Positions 45,513-56,766 of a DNA stretch of 64,000 bases are shown here, in pieces. This DNA comes from Typha latifolia (taxonomy: Eukaryota; Streptophyta; Magnoliopsida; Poales; Typhaceae). Location: positions 13,095,001 to 13,159,000 of the forward strand of contig CM034099.1 of NCBI GenBank assembly GCA_019914945.1, written 5' to 3'. The notes beneath the pieces were generated by a model. It was not told the origin of the DNA, did no database searches, and saw only the letters and a program-made list of their open reading frames with translations. Positions within the stretch are counted from its first letter, which is position 1, and every line of letters starts with the position of its first letter. A program made the translations under genes and the position numbers.

Positions 45513-46575
45513 CTCTCTCCCTCTAAATCTCTCTCTTGTCTCTCTCTTCTCCCCTCGGTCTCTCTCTTCTCTTTCAAACACTCTTTTTCCTCCTCCCCGC
45601 CAACTCCAGCCTGTAGCTACAACCACCACCGACGCCACCTCCACCAACATCGGTGAGCCTCCTCCCTCCTCTCTCTCTCTCTCTCTCTCCCTTTCTTTCT
45701 TTTTCTCTCTCAGGTTTGTCGGAATCTGAGCTACTAGCAAGAGGCCGATCACTAGCTAGCCAACAATGGCCGAGCCCCTCCCCGCCGACCCGGCTTCCCC
45801 TCCCTCCCCTCCTTTTTCTCTTCTTTTCTTCTTCCTTTCTTTCTTCCCTTCTTTCTTTCTTTCTTCCCTTCTTTCTTTCTTTCTTTTCTTCTTCATTTCA
45901 TCTTCTTCTCCCTTCTCAGTTCCTCCTCCTCTTCTTGCTACAATAGTGCTGGGGTCGGCCCAACATTGTAGCAGATAGTGTGGGCTGAGCCCAGCACTAT
46001 AGCAAAGAGGAATTTTCTTTTTTTCTTTTCTATTAATTATTTAATCTATTTTCTAATGTTAGGTATATTAATTTATTTAGATGATTAATTATTTTCATAA
46101 ATTATGGTATTAGCATATTAATATTATCATAAATAAATTTATCCTATGGATCTAATTAATTTTTAAACCTAATACATTATCATATTTTTACCCGAAAGGA
46201 TTATGATCTGATAAACGACTAACTTCATACTACTTAAATATTTTCAAACCCCGAACCCCCTTATTTGAGAACTCGTGGACCCTGCTAGTGATGAGTTGAC
46301 TCTCGGTTGACAGATATGAGGGATATGTGATTCATATCTTCTAATATGATATGAGTAGTCTTATCCCCTAAATGCCTTTTTCAAATTATGATATATTATA
46401 TAATTATATATATGAATGTTTTGGCCTCCAGTATGATTATATGACTTTATCTAGAGATGATTTCATGTGAACATATTTTATCATGCATTTGATTAGGTTG
46501 ATCTGAGATATGAGTATATTGGTGATATATAGAGATGAGTAGAGATGAATATACTATTGTGATAGACTAGCGTCG
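45513..46575 (+). mobile_element. T-type LTR fragment
   Basis: It contains a CT tract, GAGGCCGATCACTAGCTAGC (compare 9205-9230), a CTTT/CTTC tract (45800-45900), a GGGCTGAGCCCAGCAC palindrome and the AT-rich body. It stops where the 8778-12193 LTR would be at about 10660. Both ends are truncated. Confidence 0.7.
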
Positions 46576-47427
46576 AGTGATGTTGATGCAAAAATAGGTC
46601 CATCATTTGATCGGTTGGTGTGCATTGGCAACCCAGAACCAATGGAGTGCAAGCATCTTCAAGGTGGAAGCTCATGAGCATCACCTTTTGTTCTTCCGTT
46701 GTACCTTGGTATAAGAAAATTGTTCTACACAATATAGCCAATTGATCGAATTGCTTCTTTTGAACATAGGAAAGTCAAGGTGCAAGGTTCATCCTTGGAT
46801 ACCATTGTCTTGGTTCAAATTATATCCGAACCCTGATCTAACTAGTGGTTGATCCCCTTTTTGGTTCAAGTTGAACCATCAAGTTTTTGGCTCATCTTAA
46901 TCAACACACGGATCGAAACCCTTTAGCGGCAAGCCGTTAACATTTGCTCAACGAACAAGCTCACCTATAGGGTGACCTGGCGGAACCACTACTATTGGCC
47001 TCTATTTGAAAGGGTGTGGTAGTAGGGGTTCTTGCTGGTGAAGGGGTTGGACTAATGGTGGAGTGACTATCGATATAGAATCGCATTTGGGGCTCGCCGA
47101 TGCGGTTCCATTCTGCAAGATCTCTTACATGATTCTAGTCGATCTTTTTATAGCCTCTCTCACCGACCGCATCTCCATGATCATCTGGTTGCTCATTGCT
47201 AGTTGTTCGGGAAGTGATCTAGACAGGCGACTCCGCGGCTGAAGATTTCCACCGCCATTTCCTCTTTCGTTGGTGGGATCCTCACCATGGCTCGTTGTAA
47301 GGCCATGGATTTGGTTGTCATCATTGAAGGTACATGTCAAAGGAACAGAGCCAAGGTAGTGGCTGCTGTTGTAGGAGGAGAGAATGAGAGAGAAGGAGAG
47401 GAAGAATGTTAGGACAAAGAGGTTCAA
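46576..47427 (-). pseudogene. Gypsy gag N-terminal part, diverged
   Basis: Minus-strand translation around 46590-46740 has LFYQGTTEEQKVMLMSFHL, a capsid motif shared with the gag at 22230-22472. Farther upstream the frame has a start region with TTKSMALQRAMVR. Several stops and shifts are present. It lies against a T-type LTR fragment at the left. No LTR of its own is recognised. Confidence 0.55.
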
Positions 47428-47859
47428 TTCATTTGGTAATTCATTATAGTGCGCACCATAATATTATATAGGTGGTTACCATCGAGCCAGTTTAGCTAGC
47501 CCGTCTGAGTTGAACTTATAAGTACTTAAACATAAATAGTACTAATGCAAGGACAATAAGAAAATAAGAATAATTAAAATAAAATAAAATAGTCATCTAA
47601 TCCCCATGTGCTATGTAACTTGGCTTGACCCAAGTCGTATCACTCTCTTAATATCCATATTTCAAGAGGTTCCAAGGGGTAGACATCCTAAAATTGCCCT
47701 CACAAGATTCACGATCTAGAGACTATTGTGCATCAATTCAATTTAAAAAAAAAGTTCATCTCGAGATTCTATATATTTTTTGTTGTTCTTCCCCAAATCA
47801 ATACTATTAATATTATTAGTATTTTGTTAACTACAATTAATGTCACCAAAGTGGGAGAA
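47428..47859. other. Unassigned AT-rich sequence ending in a polypurine-like tract
   Basis: There is no coding potential. AAAGTGGGAGAA at 47848-47859 precedes TGTTAGAA, a polypurine tract/LTR boundary of the copia kind. Confidence 0.4.
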
Positions 47860-48277
47860 TGTTAGAATTTTATGAATTTAGGTTTCTTGTTAATTAATTT
47901 AAATATGGACTCAAAGTATTAGGCTGAACAAAAATTGATCTTGAGACTACAATTGAGCCATATTGTTGAGTGATATTTAATTGGGCTTATGAGCATTTAT
48001 TATTTTCTGATGTGGTTGAGTAGAACAAATGTAGCCTTATTTGATTCTATGCAAGTTCATAATGGGTCAGCTCATTGGTTTATTATAAATAGGCTAGGTC
48101 TCCTCTACACTATATAACCTTAATTGATTTGCTCCATTGAAAGTCTTGGTCGAAAGGAGGAGTGGAAGACCTACCTAATTTAGGTCTTTGAAGATCAATT
48201 AGAGGTCAAAGATGAATAATATAAATATGGTCCTAACTTTCTCTGTTTTCCAGATTTTATACACAAAATGCTGGTAG
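47860..48277 (+). mobile_element. Probable copia LTR fragment of another family
   Basis: It starts TGTTAGAATTTTATG after a purine tract and contains TATAAATAGGC at about 48085, a plausible TATA box. The end is not defined because a tandem duplication starts at 48278. Confidence 0.45.
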
Positions 48278-48597
48278 TTCCACTATAAATTATGTAGAAG
48301 TAGGGATTTCATGGAAGAAGAGGAAGGGAAATTAGTGCAAGGATAGGTAGCTAGCTAAGCCCAACCAAAGGATCGGTCTATGTCAAGTCTAGTACCCACC
48401 ATGTCATATTAAGAATAGAGGTGATCATCTGGCTAGGTTCCACTATAAATTATGTAGAAGTAGGGATTTCATGGAAGAAGAGGAAGGGAAATTAGTGCAA
48501 GGATAGGTAGCTAGCTAAGCCCAACCAAAGGATCGGTCCATGTCAAGTCTAGTACCCACCATGTCATATTAAGAATAGAGGTGATCATCTGGCTAGG
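48278..48597. repeat. 160-bp tandem duplication
   Basis: Units 48278-48437 and 48438-48597 differ at one base that I can see (GGTCTATG versus GGTCCATG). The unit ends with GAGGTGATCATCTGGCTAGG. Confidence 0.95.
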
Positions 48598-49043
48598 CCT
48601 TTTGGACCGACCAAGACGTGTTCACGGCCTGACCCAGTAATCACTCGGCCGGTCTAGGTTTAGGCCAAACTAGAATACTATAGCCCGTTACCGCCGACTA
48701 GCCCATGAGATATCGACCCTAGGCTAGGAGTAATGAGGCTAACCCATGAAATACATTTTATGTTATTAAGCTGAGCGTAATGGGTCTCCATGAATATATT
48801 TTAGTTTTCTTTCATAAGAATATGGTTCTATATTAATATCTAATGTGGGATAAAAAATAATAGGAATAGACATGCATAATAGGCTAGGCCACGAGCGAGC
48901 TTAGCGGGTTCTGCTTTCCGGTTAGGCCATGTGGGCAAAGGCCTAGTCCATGCCACTCATTACCATCTCAAGCTCGGGTTGGGCCAAAACCAAGTGGGTT
49001 CAAGCCGGGCTTAGTCGAGCCAAGCCCAATAATCACCTCCATA
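48576..49043. mobile_element. Possible hAT-like MITE, about 0.47 kb
   Basis: The left end TAGAGGTGATCATCTGGCTA and the right end (inverted) TGGAGGTGATTATTGGGCTT form an imperfect terminal inverted repeat. The interior is rich in GGCC/GGGCC words and is non-coding. No clear 8-bp duplication is seen. Confidence 0.4.
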
Positions 49044-50144
49044 TAGGAACGGATAATTGCAGCACTCGTTATTTTGACACCAAGAAATCACCTAGCTCTC
49101 ATTCACTTCTAGAATGTGAATAGTCTTCTTCTAGAATAAGCCTTCTTATTTTGGTGTAGTAACTGAATAATAATTTAGCTTCTTCTGGTATACTAATTCA
49201 TTATGCTCTCTTATCTTCTTTCATACAATTTAAAAAATATAATTTAATAATAACTTGTAAGTACTATTTTGTCTTTAGATTAGACATTACTTAATTACAC
49301 ATCACCTCAGCTACTACAGTTGAGATTTTTTCTCTCTTCTCTCTCCTCTCTCTATTCTCGCAAAATGCATTCATGCCAAAGAAATAAAGTATATACCCAT
49401 GCTACAACAAAGTACAAAAACATAAGTTAGTATAATAACTACATAAGTTTACATTGCTACATACTACATAGATATATATTTGCACAATAATTATATAACT
49501 CCGTATTAGATTGCATTGCATGACCATATGTCCGCACCAGAAGGAACATACTTGTAAATTTTTATTTTCATGATGTATAAAATATTTTATTACAAGTACT
49601 CAAATCTGTGGAGAAGTGGTCCTAGTGCACTTACTACACTGGTACGAGAAAAGTTTTAAATTACTTCAGGAACTTGATTTTTCACCTGATATAAAATATC
49701 ACCAATTTCCAATACAAATATACTATTCTTCAATAATTTAATATGAACTTTATGCCACATTAAAAATAATAATTATTATTTTATACTAGAACTCAACTAA
49801 ATATTAGAATATTTTATACATATATTAGCTCTCTTATTCTAGTGTGGAAAAATACATTTTCTATAATAGGCCATATTCCACAAATAAGCCCCTTAATTTC
49901 TTTTCCAAGGGAAAAACGCAACAACCTTCCCATTAGCTCTCATATGTTCTCAAATGGCATTCACATTTAAACAGAAACATATAAATTTTCACTTGTATAG
50001 ATTCATTTCTAACTTCGATACGTTGCAACTTCTGGTCCACATGTCTCGTTCCAAGTTTACACACAAACAAGTTCTATCACTCTGCTAAAGAAGGTAATCA
50101 TCATATTTAGATCTTGATTCCTTGATTCTCCTGCATGTTATGTA
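49044..50144. other. 3' intergenic region of the INO gene
   Basis: It is AT-rich, has no TE features that I recognise and no open frame. The INO polyadenylation site should be in the part near 50144. Confidence 0.5.
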
Positions 50145-52005
50145 TCATACTTGAACAAATAGTACCTCCTCATCCACATATCCATCGCTTCCCTTTCTCC
50201 CATGGCCACTACTGCAGCTCTCGCCGTCTCCCTTATGGTGAATCCGAGGGAAATGTGCCCACTACGACATGAGCATCCAAATTAGAAATTAGAGCATTAT
50301 ACGTACCTGACAGTAGACTTCCAATGACGGATCAAAGAATTAAATATATAATAAGAAGGGATCATGAGATGCTTACATTTTTAGCAGCTGTGCTGAAGGC
50401 CTCTTTATGGGTAATGTTGGGTTCTCTAGCTTTGATCCTCTGTATCTCTTCCCTGCAAAAATTATTTTTCCGCGGATCTTCTCATGGCAACTAATTATGG
50501 TGAACAATATCATAATTATTTAGGATGCCTAATGCGATTTGAGTATCTAATCTGCTTCTAGATCTTAATTCATAATATAAACAAGAGGGCGTGTGATGTG
50601 ATTTGACAATCTAAGCTGCATCTAGATTTTGTTAACTTAAGTAAATTTGAATATGACTTTGGATATGCTCCAATGCAGAAGACTTTTGAACTGATAACCG
50701 ATAAACCTCCAGTGATAAAAGACTCCTCTCTTTTGACTATATAATATAAGGATAACTGTCATATTTCATTGAAATAGGTAGCTCTATCAATGAGTAATGA
50801 TGATTTATACATCCACTATTCTCATCCGTTGTAGGGAAAAAAAAAAGGATAAGCATTCAAGTTGTGTAGACTGCTGTCCTATAAATACGTATAGCATTCA
50901 CGAATAGCTTATCATGCAACGAATTAGGGCCTTAGTTTTTCTTGAAATTCTCGCTTGAACCGTACTTGGACTTTGAAATTTTTTCTAATTATCAAACAAT
51001 ATGGATACTAAAGACAGTCGCGATAAAGTCTTCTTGGTGCATGCAAGATAAGATAAGTAATAAACTAGGTTCCATATGGACGTGACCAAATTACTCACTA
51101 AGTAGAAAATTACTTGATGAAACGATTGTAAGCTGATGGAGCCCGCTGCCTCTTCTCCGGAGCTGCAATAGATCCAAGACACAAACTTTATGTCTCACAT
51201 TTCATCCTCGTCCTCCAGACGGTAAAATGGTGAATATGAACTAAACATTGGATTTGAGCAAATTAAGAAGAATAGTAAACCAATATATCTCACGTTTGTT
51301 GACCACAGGATTCTTAGGGGTGCTCTCTTCCTCCATCGCCTCCTCATCACTACTATCATTGCAGGATTTTGGTGCCGTGTCACCACATAACTCCTGCTTT
51401 AGTAAGCAAATTATAGTACCAGAACACGTTAATTATCATGATATCATAATGATCAAGTAAGACTAAACAACAATAGAATTAATACACTATAGCACCCGTA
51501 AAATTAACCAATACAGTTTTGCTGGGGTTTGGTTGAACTTTTGTTCAAACAAACTCTTCTTGTTGCAGTCTTTATTTTGTTTCAATGAAATAGGGCTGAA
51601 AAGCCCTTTATCAAAAAAAAAAAAAAATTAACCAATACAGTTTGAACAGTATGGAAAATGTTATACGAACGTTAACAATCCAAGTAATGCGTGGAGTTCC
51701 TAGTACCTGATCATCTTCAAGGGAGGTGAGGACCTGAAGTGGAAGAAATGAGGTCCTTGCCAAGCTAACGGAGAGTAGGCCAGTGCAGTGACCGCATCTA
51801 ACTGTGACCATCTTTAGCAGGCTACTGCAAGGGACACTCACCTGCAGGTCACTCCTTTAATTAAAAAGAATTACTCCTGCATTGAAAATAGAACAAGCGA
51901 GAGACATGGAAGATGACAACTTACTAGTAAAATGGTGGTACAGAAACTGCACTGAACATAGCCTAGTCGCTCCGACAGTTCGTAAAGTGGATTGCACATT
52001 GACAT
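50145..52005 (-). CDS. INO: YABBY transcription factor, INNER NO OUTER-like
   Basis: Six exons on the minus strand: 51925-52005, 51707-51841, 51294-51393, 51114-51162, 50377-50452 and 50145-50261. All introns are GT...AG and all phases fit, giving 185 residues and a TGA stop. Exons 1-2 encode the YABBY zinc finger (Cys19, Cys22, Cys43, Cys46; [23 protein letters not shown]). A short acidic linker ([16 protein letters not shown]) follows. The HMG-like YABBY domain runs from about residue 103 to 155: [51 protein letters not shown] and [10 protein letters not shown] favour INO over other YABBY classes. In Arabidopsis INO acts in the nucleus and is needed for outer integument growth on the ovule. 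I see no damage. An in-frame TAA upstream of the ATG at 52005 supports this start. Exon limits are predictions from sequence. Confidence 0.9.
51520..51624 (+). mobile_element. Short poly-A retroinsertion (LINE 3' end or SINE) in INO intron 2
   Basis: About 105 bp ending in a 15-base A-run is flanked by AAATTAACCAATACAGTTT at 51501-51519 and 51625-51643. Just before the tail is a GGGCTGAAAAGCCC hairpin, as seen at the 3' ends of some plant LINEs. Confidence 0.85.
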
Positions 52006-53152
52006 GATAACTGATGAGTCTTAATTTGCCAGAGTTGATGATGACCTGAGGAATTATGATAAGGTGAGTATATCAAAATGGTTTCTTGGTGAGGGGAGGT
52101 CACTTTGATCGGCCATACCAGGATGTCTTATAGAAAGTACTGAAATGCTGTTAGTTCTTAATGAACCACTATCCCCTTGCCAAAATAATTATTGCTGCTA
52201 AATTAGAATCATTAGCATTATCTTTGATGCGGCACCAGAAGGGCATCCCTGCCTTCAATAGCTAAATAATAGAGAATCCTATATTACGCTTAATTTCATA
52301 GTTTGTGTACGTAAAACACGGTCAGCAGAAAAATTCAAACAACAAATGCATGTTTGGTGACATCCCTGCAACATCAGATGGTAGAGAATAGTAATCCTGC
52401 CTGTTGGTTGGTCAAAATGGCTGCTTCTGATTGCTGGAAACTGGCACACTTTTTTTTTTCTGCTGTTTCATTCATAAGTTGCTATCACACTAGCTAGCAA
52501 TATAACTCGTGCCTTTAACCCACTATCCTTTTTTCTGCCATATTTAAAGGCAAACACTACCTATCTTACCCTCAATTTGTTTTTACTCAATCGACGGCTT
52601 CATGATCTACTCCTGTCGGAACCCTATAAAATAGGCCGGGAAATGGATGTCTCTAGACATGAGGACAGTATGTTAAAGGAAATAAGCATCTTTGTTTTTT
52701 TTCCCCATCAGTCGCCTCTCAATTTGTCTTTCCTTGAAGCTGAGGGTGTGTCAAACTCCATTTGCCATATGTGTGCTCCTCGGTTCTCCTGGTGAATCGT
52801 CCACTTTTGGGTCTTCTCTTAATTAGATTCCTACATCTTCCCAAGTACCAATTGCAACCTGACCGCAATCTTAAAAGCGATACCTACTCTGCTGCAGTCT
52901 GCCGAGCAAAGAAGCACCTCTTCTCTACTGTGCACGTTACCACATAATTACCTTTCAAACTGCTCTGCTACAGTTCTGACTACATGGTCACTGCTGTGGC
53001 CTTGCCATTTCAAAGCACCCAAGTTACTACCTGAAACGCTGCCGCCATGTGAACGCACGTGGAGTACTCTCTCCGACTAACTTTGTTGGTTTGTCCCGCC
53101 CTTGAAACTAATCATCACAGGTATGAGGAATAATATGGCTTCTTCTACAATA
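52006..53152. other. Upstream region of INO
   Basis: This is the putative promoter and 5' leader. There is no TATAAA on the minus strand in the first 300 bp. A CCTCAG acceptor-like site at about 52051 leaves room for a 5' UTR intron. No TE was recognised. Short ORFs here have no recognisable domain. Confidence 0.5.
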
Positions 53153-53165
53153 AAAAAGTTTCTCC

Positions 53166-53279
53166 GGGTCGGCTAGACCCACCCCCACCCATTTGTATTG
53201 TATCCTCCTCTTTTTACTCGACGGAGGCAAAGTCATTTCGTTCGTGTTCTAATAAATAGCCGAGTCTCCGTGGAAAAAA
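53166..53279 (+). mobile_element. Second short poly-A retroinsertion upstream of INO
   Basis: About 114 bp, starting GGGTCGGCTAGACCC and ending in about 12 A's, is flanked by AAAAAGTTTCTCC (53153-53165) and AAAAAATTTCTCC (53280-53292). Confidence 0.6.
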
Positions 53280-53292
53280 AAAAAATTTCTCC

Positions 53293-53550
53293 TAGGCCCA
53301 TGCATATGCCATCAAGTTCGCTATGGGTAGGCACTGTACGCTTACCAACCAAAAAATCAATGCTCTGTAAGCAACATTAATTTTTATCTTTGTCAGTTCC
53401 CTTTCACCTGTCTAAACTATACCAATTTTTTTTTTTTTTTTTACAAAAACGGTTTACACTGTAAATTTAATATTAAAAATAATTTATTTTACTGTAGCCC
53501 TAAATAAAAATATTTAATTATTAAGCATTTTACTCAGTTAAAAGTAAAAC
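53293..53550. other. Intergenic, with an 18-base T run
   Basis: It is AT-rich non-coding sequence with a poly-T run at about 53426-53443. Confidence 0.5.
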
Positions 53551-53825
53551 TGTTACACACCAGCTAGATCCGATCCGTAACGGTTCTGAATTGATTAGGA
53601 ACATGAATTTCGAAGGAACCTATAGCTAATCTAACCGTTGGATTTTCCTAAATTTTAAGTATGTTTTCGCCGTTGAAAAGAGCTTTCAAACGAATCCAAG
53701 ATCGTATAGTTTGCATGGCTAGATCTTGAGATATTAGCTAAACAGTAGCCAAAGGTTAAATAAACCCTAGCTTGATAGCCCTTCAATGACTAGATGGGTG
53801 CTAAGTTAAATCTTCCGTGTGAAGG
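53551..53825 (-). mobile_element. G-like LTR fragment
   Basis: It starts TGTTACACACC. It contains GTTGAAAAGAGCTTTCAAACG, a phrase shared with the U5 side of G LTRs, so it is the inner half of a minus-oriented LTR cut by the H element at 53826. Confidence 0.5.
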
Positions 53826-54676
53826 TGATACACATTGTCAGTCTTTTCTTATTGCATTAGTAGTTTATTTTTATTAAAATAAAATTCCTGTAGGTCACGT
53901 TCGAAGGCGGAAAGGGCTGCGTTTGAACGCCCTTGCGAATGCCTGCATTAGGTTTGCAAAAATAGAGAAAGTGAAAAGATCGTTCAAACACGATCAGGCG
54001 CGTTTGAATGCCTGCATCGCGTTCGCATCGACAAAGAACGCCTTTTGTGCATTTAAACGTGATCGGGCGCATTACAACGCGATCGACGGAAATCCACTAG
54101 AATTAGGGATAATTATTATTATTAGGACTTATTGGCTAGCCTCTATAAAGGTGTGGATGGCAGCCAAAATTATTATGCTATTGGAATATTAGTTTCTTGC
54201 CTCTCTATCTTCTCTCTACCCTAATCTCCGTTCTCCCTCTTCACCAACCTACCACCTCTACCGTTGGCAAGGTCTCTTCTAACTTCTAATGTCCCTCGTT
54301 TGTCAAGTCCTCCCTCTTCTTTGAGATCTCGACCACTTCTTCCCCTTCGTCTTGATCCCTTAAATAACATCACCCATACACCTCTCATCTCTATTATCAT
54401 CCATAATCCTAACATCCACTCCACCCATCACCACCACCATCATCCGTAATATATCGGGTTTTTGTCTCAGTTGCAGTTTGAATCTACGAAAGACGTAAAT
54501 ACGAAAAACGTAGACCAAAGGGTTACAGATCGAGCAATTTTGGGAAGAATAGATCTACTAATTCTTTTATTCTAGTTTGACTACGGGAGAATATTTGGTG
54601 AATATTTTCCCTCAATTGTGCGGATTGTTTCCTATAATAAATTCAGATCTTGAAGGGATTATTCCGTAGTCTATCA
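53826..54676 (+). mobile_element. 5' LTR of a second H element
   Basis: It runs from TGATACACATTG to GTCTATCA, 851 bp. A single primer-binding site TTGGTATTAGAGCC follows at 54677-54690. TTCGAACG-type motifs, mutated, lie at 53898-54080. Confidence 0.85.
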
Positions 54677-54715
54677 TTGGTATTAGAGCCAAGCGAACCT
54701 CAAACCTCCATTAAT

Positions 54716-55852
54716 GGTGGAAACAAGGAAGATGACATCAACAAGGAGACTAATAGAGAGCACACTAACAAGGGAAGACTCAATCCACAATAACCCTAAC
54801 TGTGAGGCCAATTCCTTTGGAGTGACCACGGTAGGACCGAGTCAACCAACGTCCATGGTCTAAATATGGGTTTGGTAGATGAACTTAGGGACATGTTTCA
54901 AATATTGTTATATAGAGTTGACGCAATGCAGAATGATCAAAATGCTTTAAAGGAATATGTCATGAACCGATCAGCTTCGTCATCTCCTCGACGAAGATCG
55001 GTGCCTCAAGAAGGACCAGCGATAGGACCACACCGAACCGATACCCTATAGATCCAGGTACGACATGTTAGTATCAATGATCATCTTTTATCTATGCCTA
55101 CACATCAACCCCCACCTTCAATATAAAACCCAAGACCGACGGTGGTGGAACCCGAGAGGGGTGCGGCACCAGTGTGCTTCGTCGATGAGGAGGATTGGCA
55201 CTTTAAGGATGATGTTGATCCCTTCAAAGATGGTGATGGACGAGCTCGATAATTTAGAGAAGGAGATCAACATGCACAAAGGTTCAGACCTAAATCAAGG
55301 ATCTTTCGCGACCTCGATAATGCTATTCGGGGGAGAACCGCACGCTTAGACTTTCCAAAATTTTAAGGTGGTGATCCAACTGATTGGGTGTTTCAAGTGG
55401 AGCAATACTTTGATTGCAAAGGGACAGCAGAGGAAACAAATGTTCAAATGGCAAGCTTTCACCTCTAAGGAACGGCATTGCATTGGTATCAATCAGTTAT
55501 TCCTGGTGAAGGATTTACCGATTGGGCTGACTTTTGTAGGAGGATTACATGCAGATTTGGGACAGTGGCATAGGAAGATTTTGTTGCCACCTTAAGCAAG
55601 ATGGATCAGAGGACGGCCGTATTGAAATACTAAGTAGAATTTGAAAGAGTTAGTAGTCGTTGCGAGCCACCTTGGCCCGAATCGACATTGATGAGCACAT
55701 TTATTTCAGGGCTGTGAGAGGAAATATTGGCTGATATTTGTGTTGTTTGTCCTAGCACTCTTGAGGAGGCCTTTGAGAAGGCCATGAGGATGGAGCAAAA
55801 GCATAAGGCTCTCAAGATGGCAGCAAAAATAAGTTGGGACAACCGAGATGGG
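54716..55852 (+). pseudogene. Gypsy gag (second H element), broken and interrupted
   Basis: It starts MVETRKMTSTRRLIESTL at 54716. After a stop and shift it continues with ELRDMFQILLYRVDAMQNDQ. The capsid region GGDPTDWVFQVEQYFDCKG, TALHWYQSVI, DWADFCRRITCRFG and VEFERVSSRCEPPW runs to EQKHKALKMAAKISW at 55850. At least five stops are present. A family-G element is inserted right after it at 55853, so knuckle and pol, if present, lie beyond the window. Confidence 0.8.
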
Positions 55853-56766
55853 TGATTTGCGTTATACAATCTCCCCTTTTTGGCCAAGGCTTGATCTATT
55901 CTGATTTACAAATCCGGATAAGATCTGACATGGAACTTTGGAAATAGATCCCAAAAGATGCCACCGTCGGATCGATGTGAAATTTTTATATGTTGTAGCC
56001 CTGAAAAATAGCTTTCTAACAAATCAAGTATCAAGCAAATCGTATGTTGGGATCTCGAGATATCGTTTGATTAATGGACGAACATTGAGTATCTGTCTTA
56101 GGATCTGTGGATTGAGGCACGAGATCCTAGATGATGGTGGATGGTGGATGACCGGCGTTAATGGGGTGGCACTGGTGAGTAAGTGATGGTGGAAGGTTTA
56201 TGGGTGATGGAAGGATTTGGGCAAGTGATGGATAGATTGGAAGAAGGGGGAGGAAAGGGCTGCCCGTAAGGGATTATGGTGATTGGCCGATCGTGGGAGG
56301 TTAGAAGCGGTGTCGCCACGGAATGAGAGAACGGGAGAGAAGAAAACGAAGGAGGTAGGGAAAAAACTTAATTCATCAATAATGACTCCATGGTTGCCAT
56401 CCACACCTTTAGAGGCTAATCAAACAATTCAAAAACAACCCTAAACAATACATTTTTGCCGATCACGTTCAAACACGCTCGATTGCGTTCGAACGCACAT
56501 TTTTCGCACTTCTCTAGATTTGCCAATGCGATGCAGGCGTTCGCAAGTGCGTTCGAACGCGGTATTCAAACGCACAATTCACACTCTCTAGATGTGCAAA
56601 ATTGATATAGGCGTTCAGAACCGCATTCGAACATACTCCACCCACGTTCGAACGCGACATACAAAAAACTTATTTTTTTAATAATTAAACACTAAAAAAA
56701 TAAACAAAGAAACTCCAAAAGTGTACCCATGCTCGAGATGACATCGGTGAAGTCCAAATCGTATCA
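55853..56766 (-). mobile_element. 3' LTR of the interrupted G element
   Basis: On the minus strand it runs from TGATACGATTTGGACTTCAC at 56766 to CGCAAATCA at 55853, 914 bp. Its U5 end reads GAGATTGTATAACGCAAATC, about ten bases longer than the GAGATCGTATCA of the other copies. Confidence 0.8.

Noticed and set aside
48576..49043. A confident hAT transposon call
   Set aside because: The terminal repeat is imperfect and the flanks (ATTAAGAA and TATAGGAA) do not form a convincing 8-bp duplication, so it is kept only as a possible MITE.
51195..51386. 63-codon minus-strand open frame as a separate gene
   Set aside because: It overlaps INO exon 3 in a different frame; the spliced YABBY model explains the conserved sequence.
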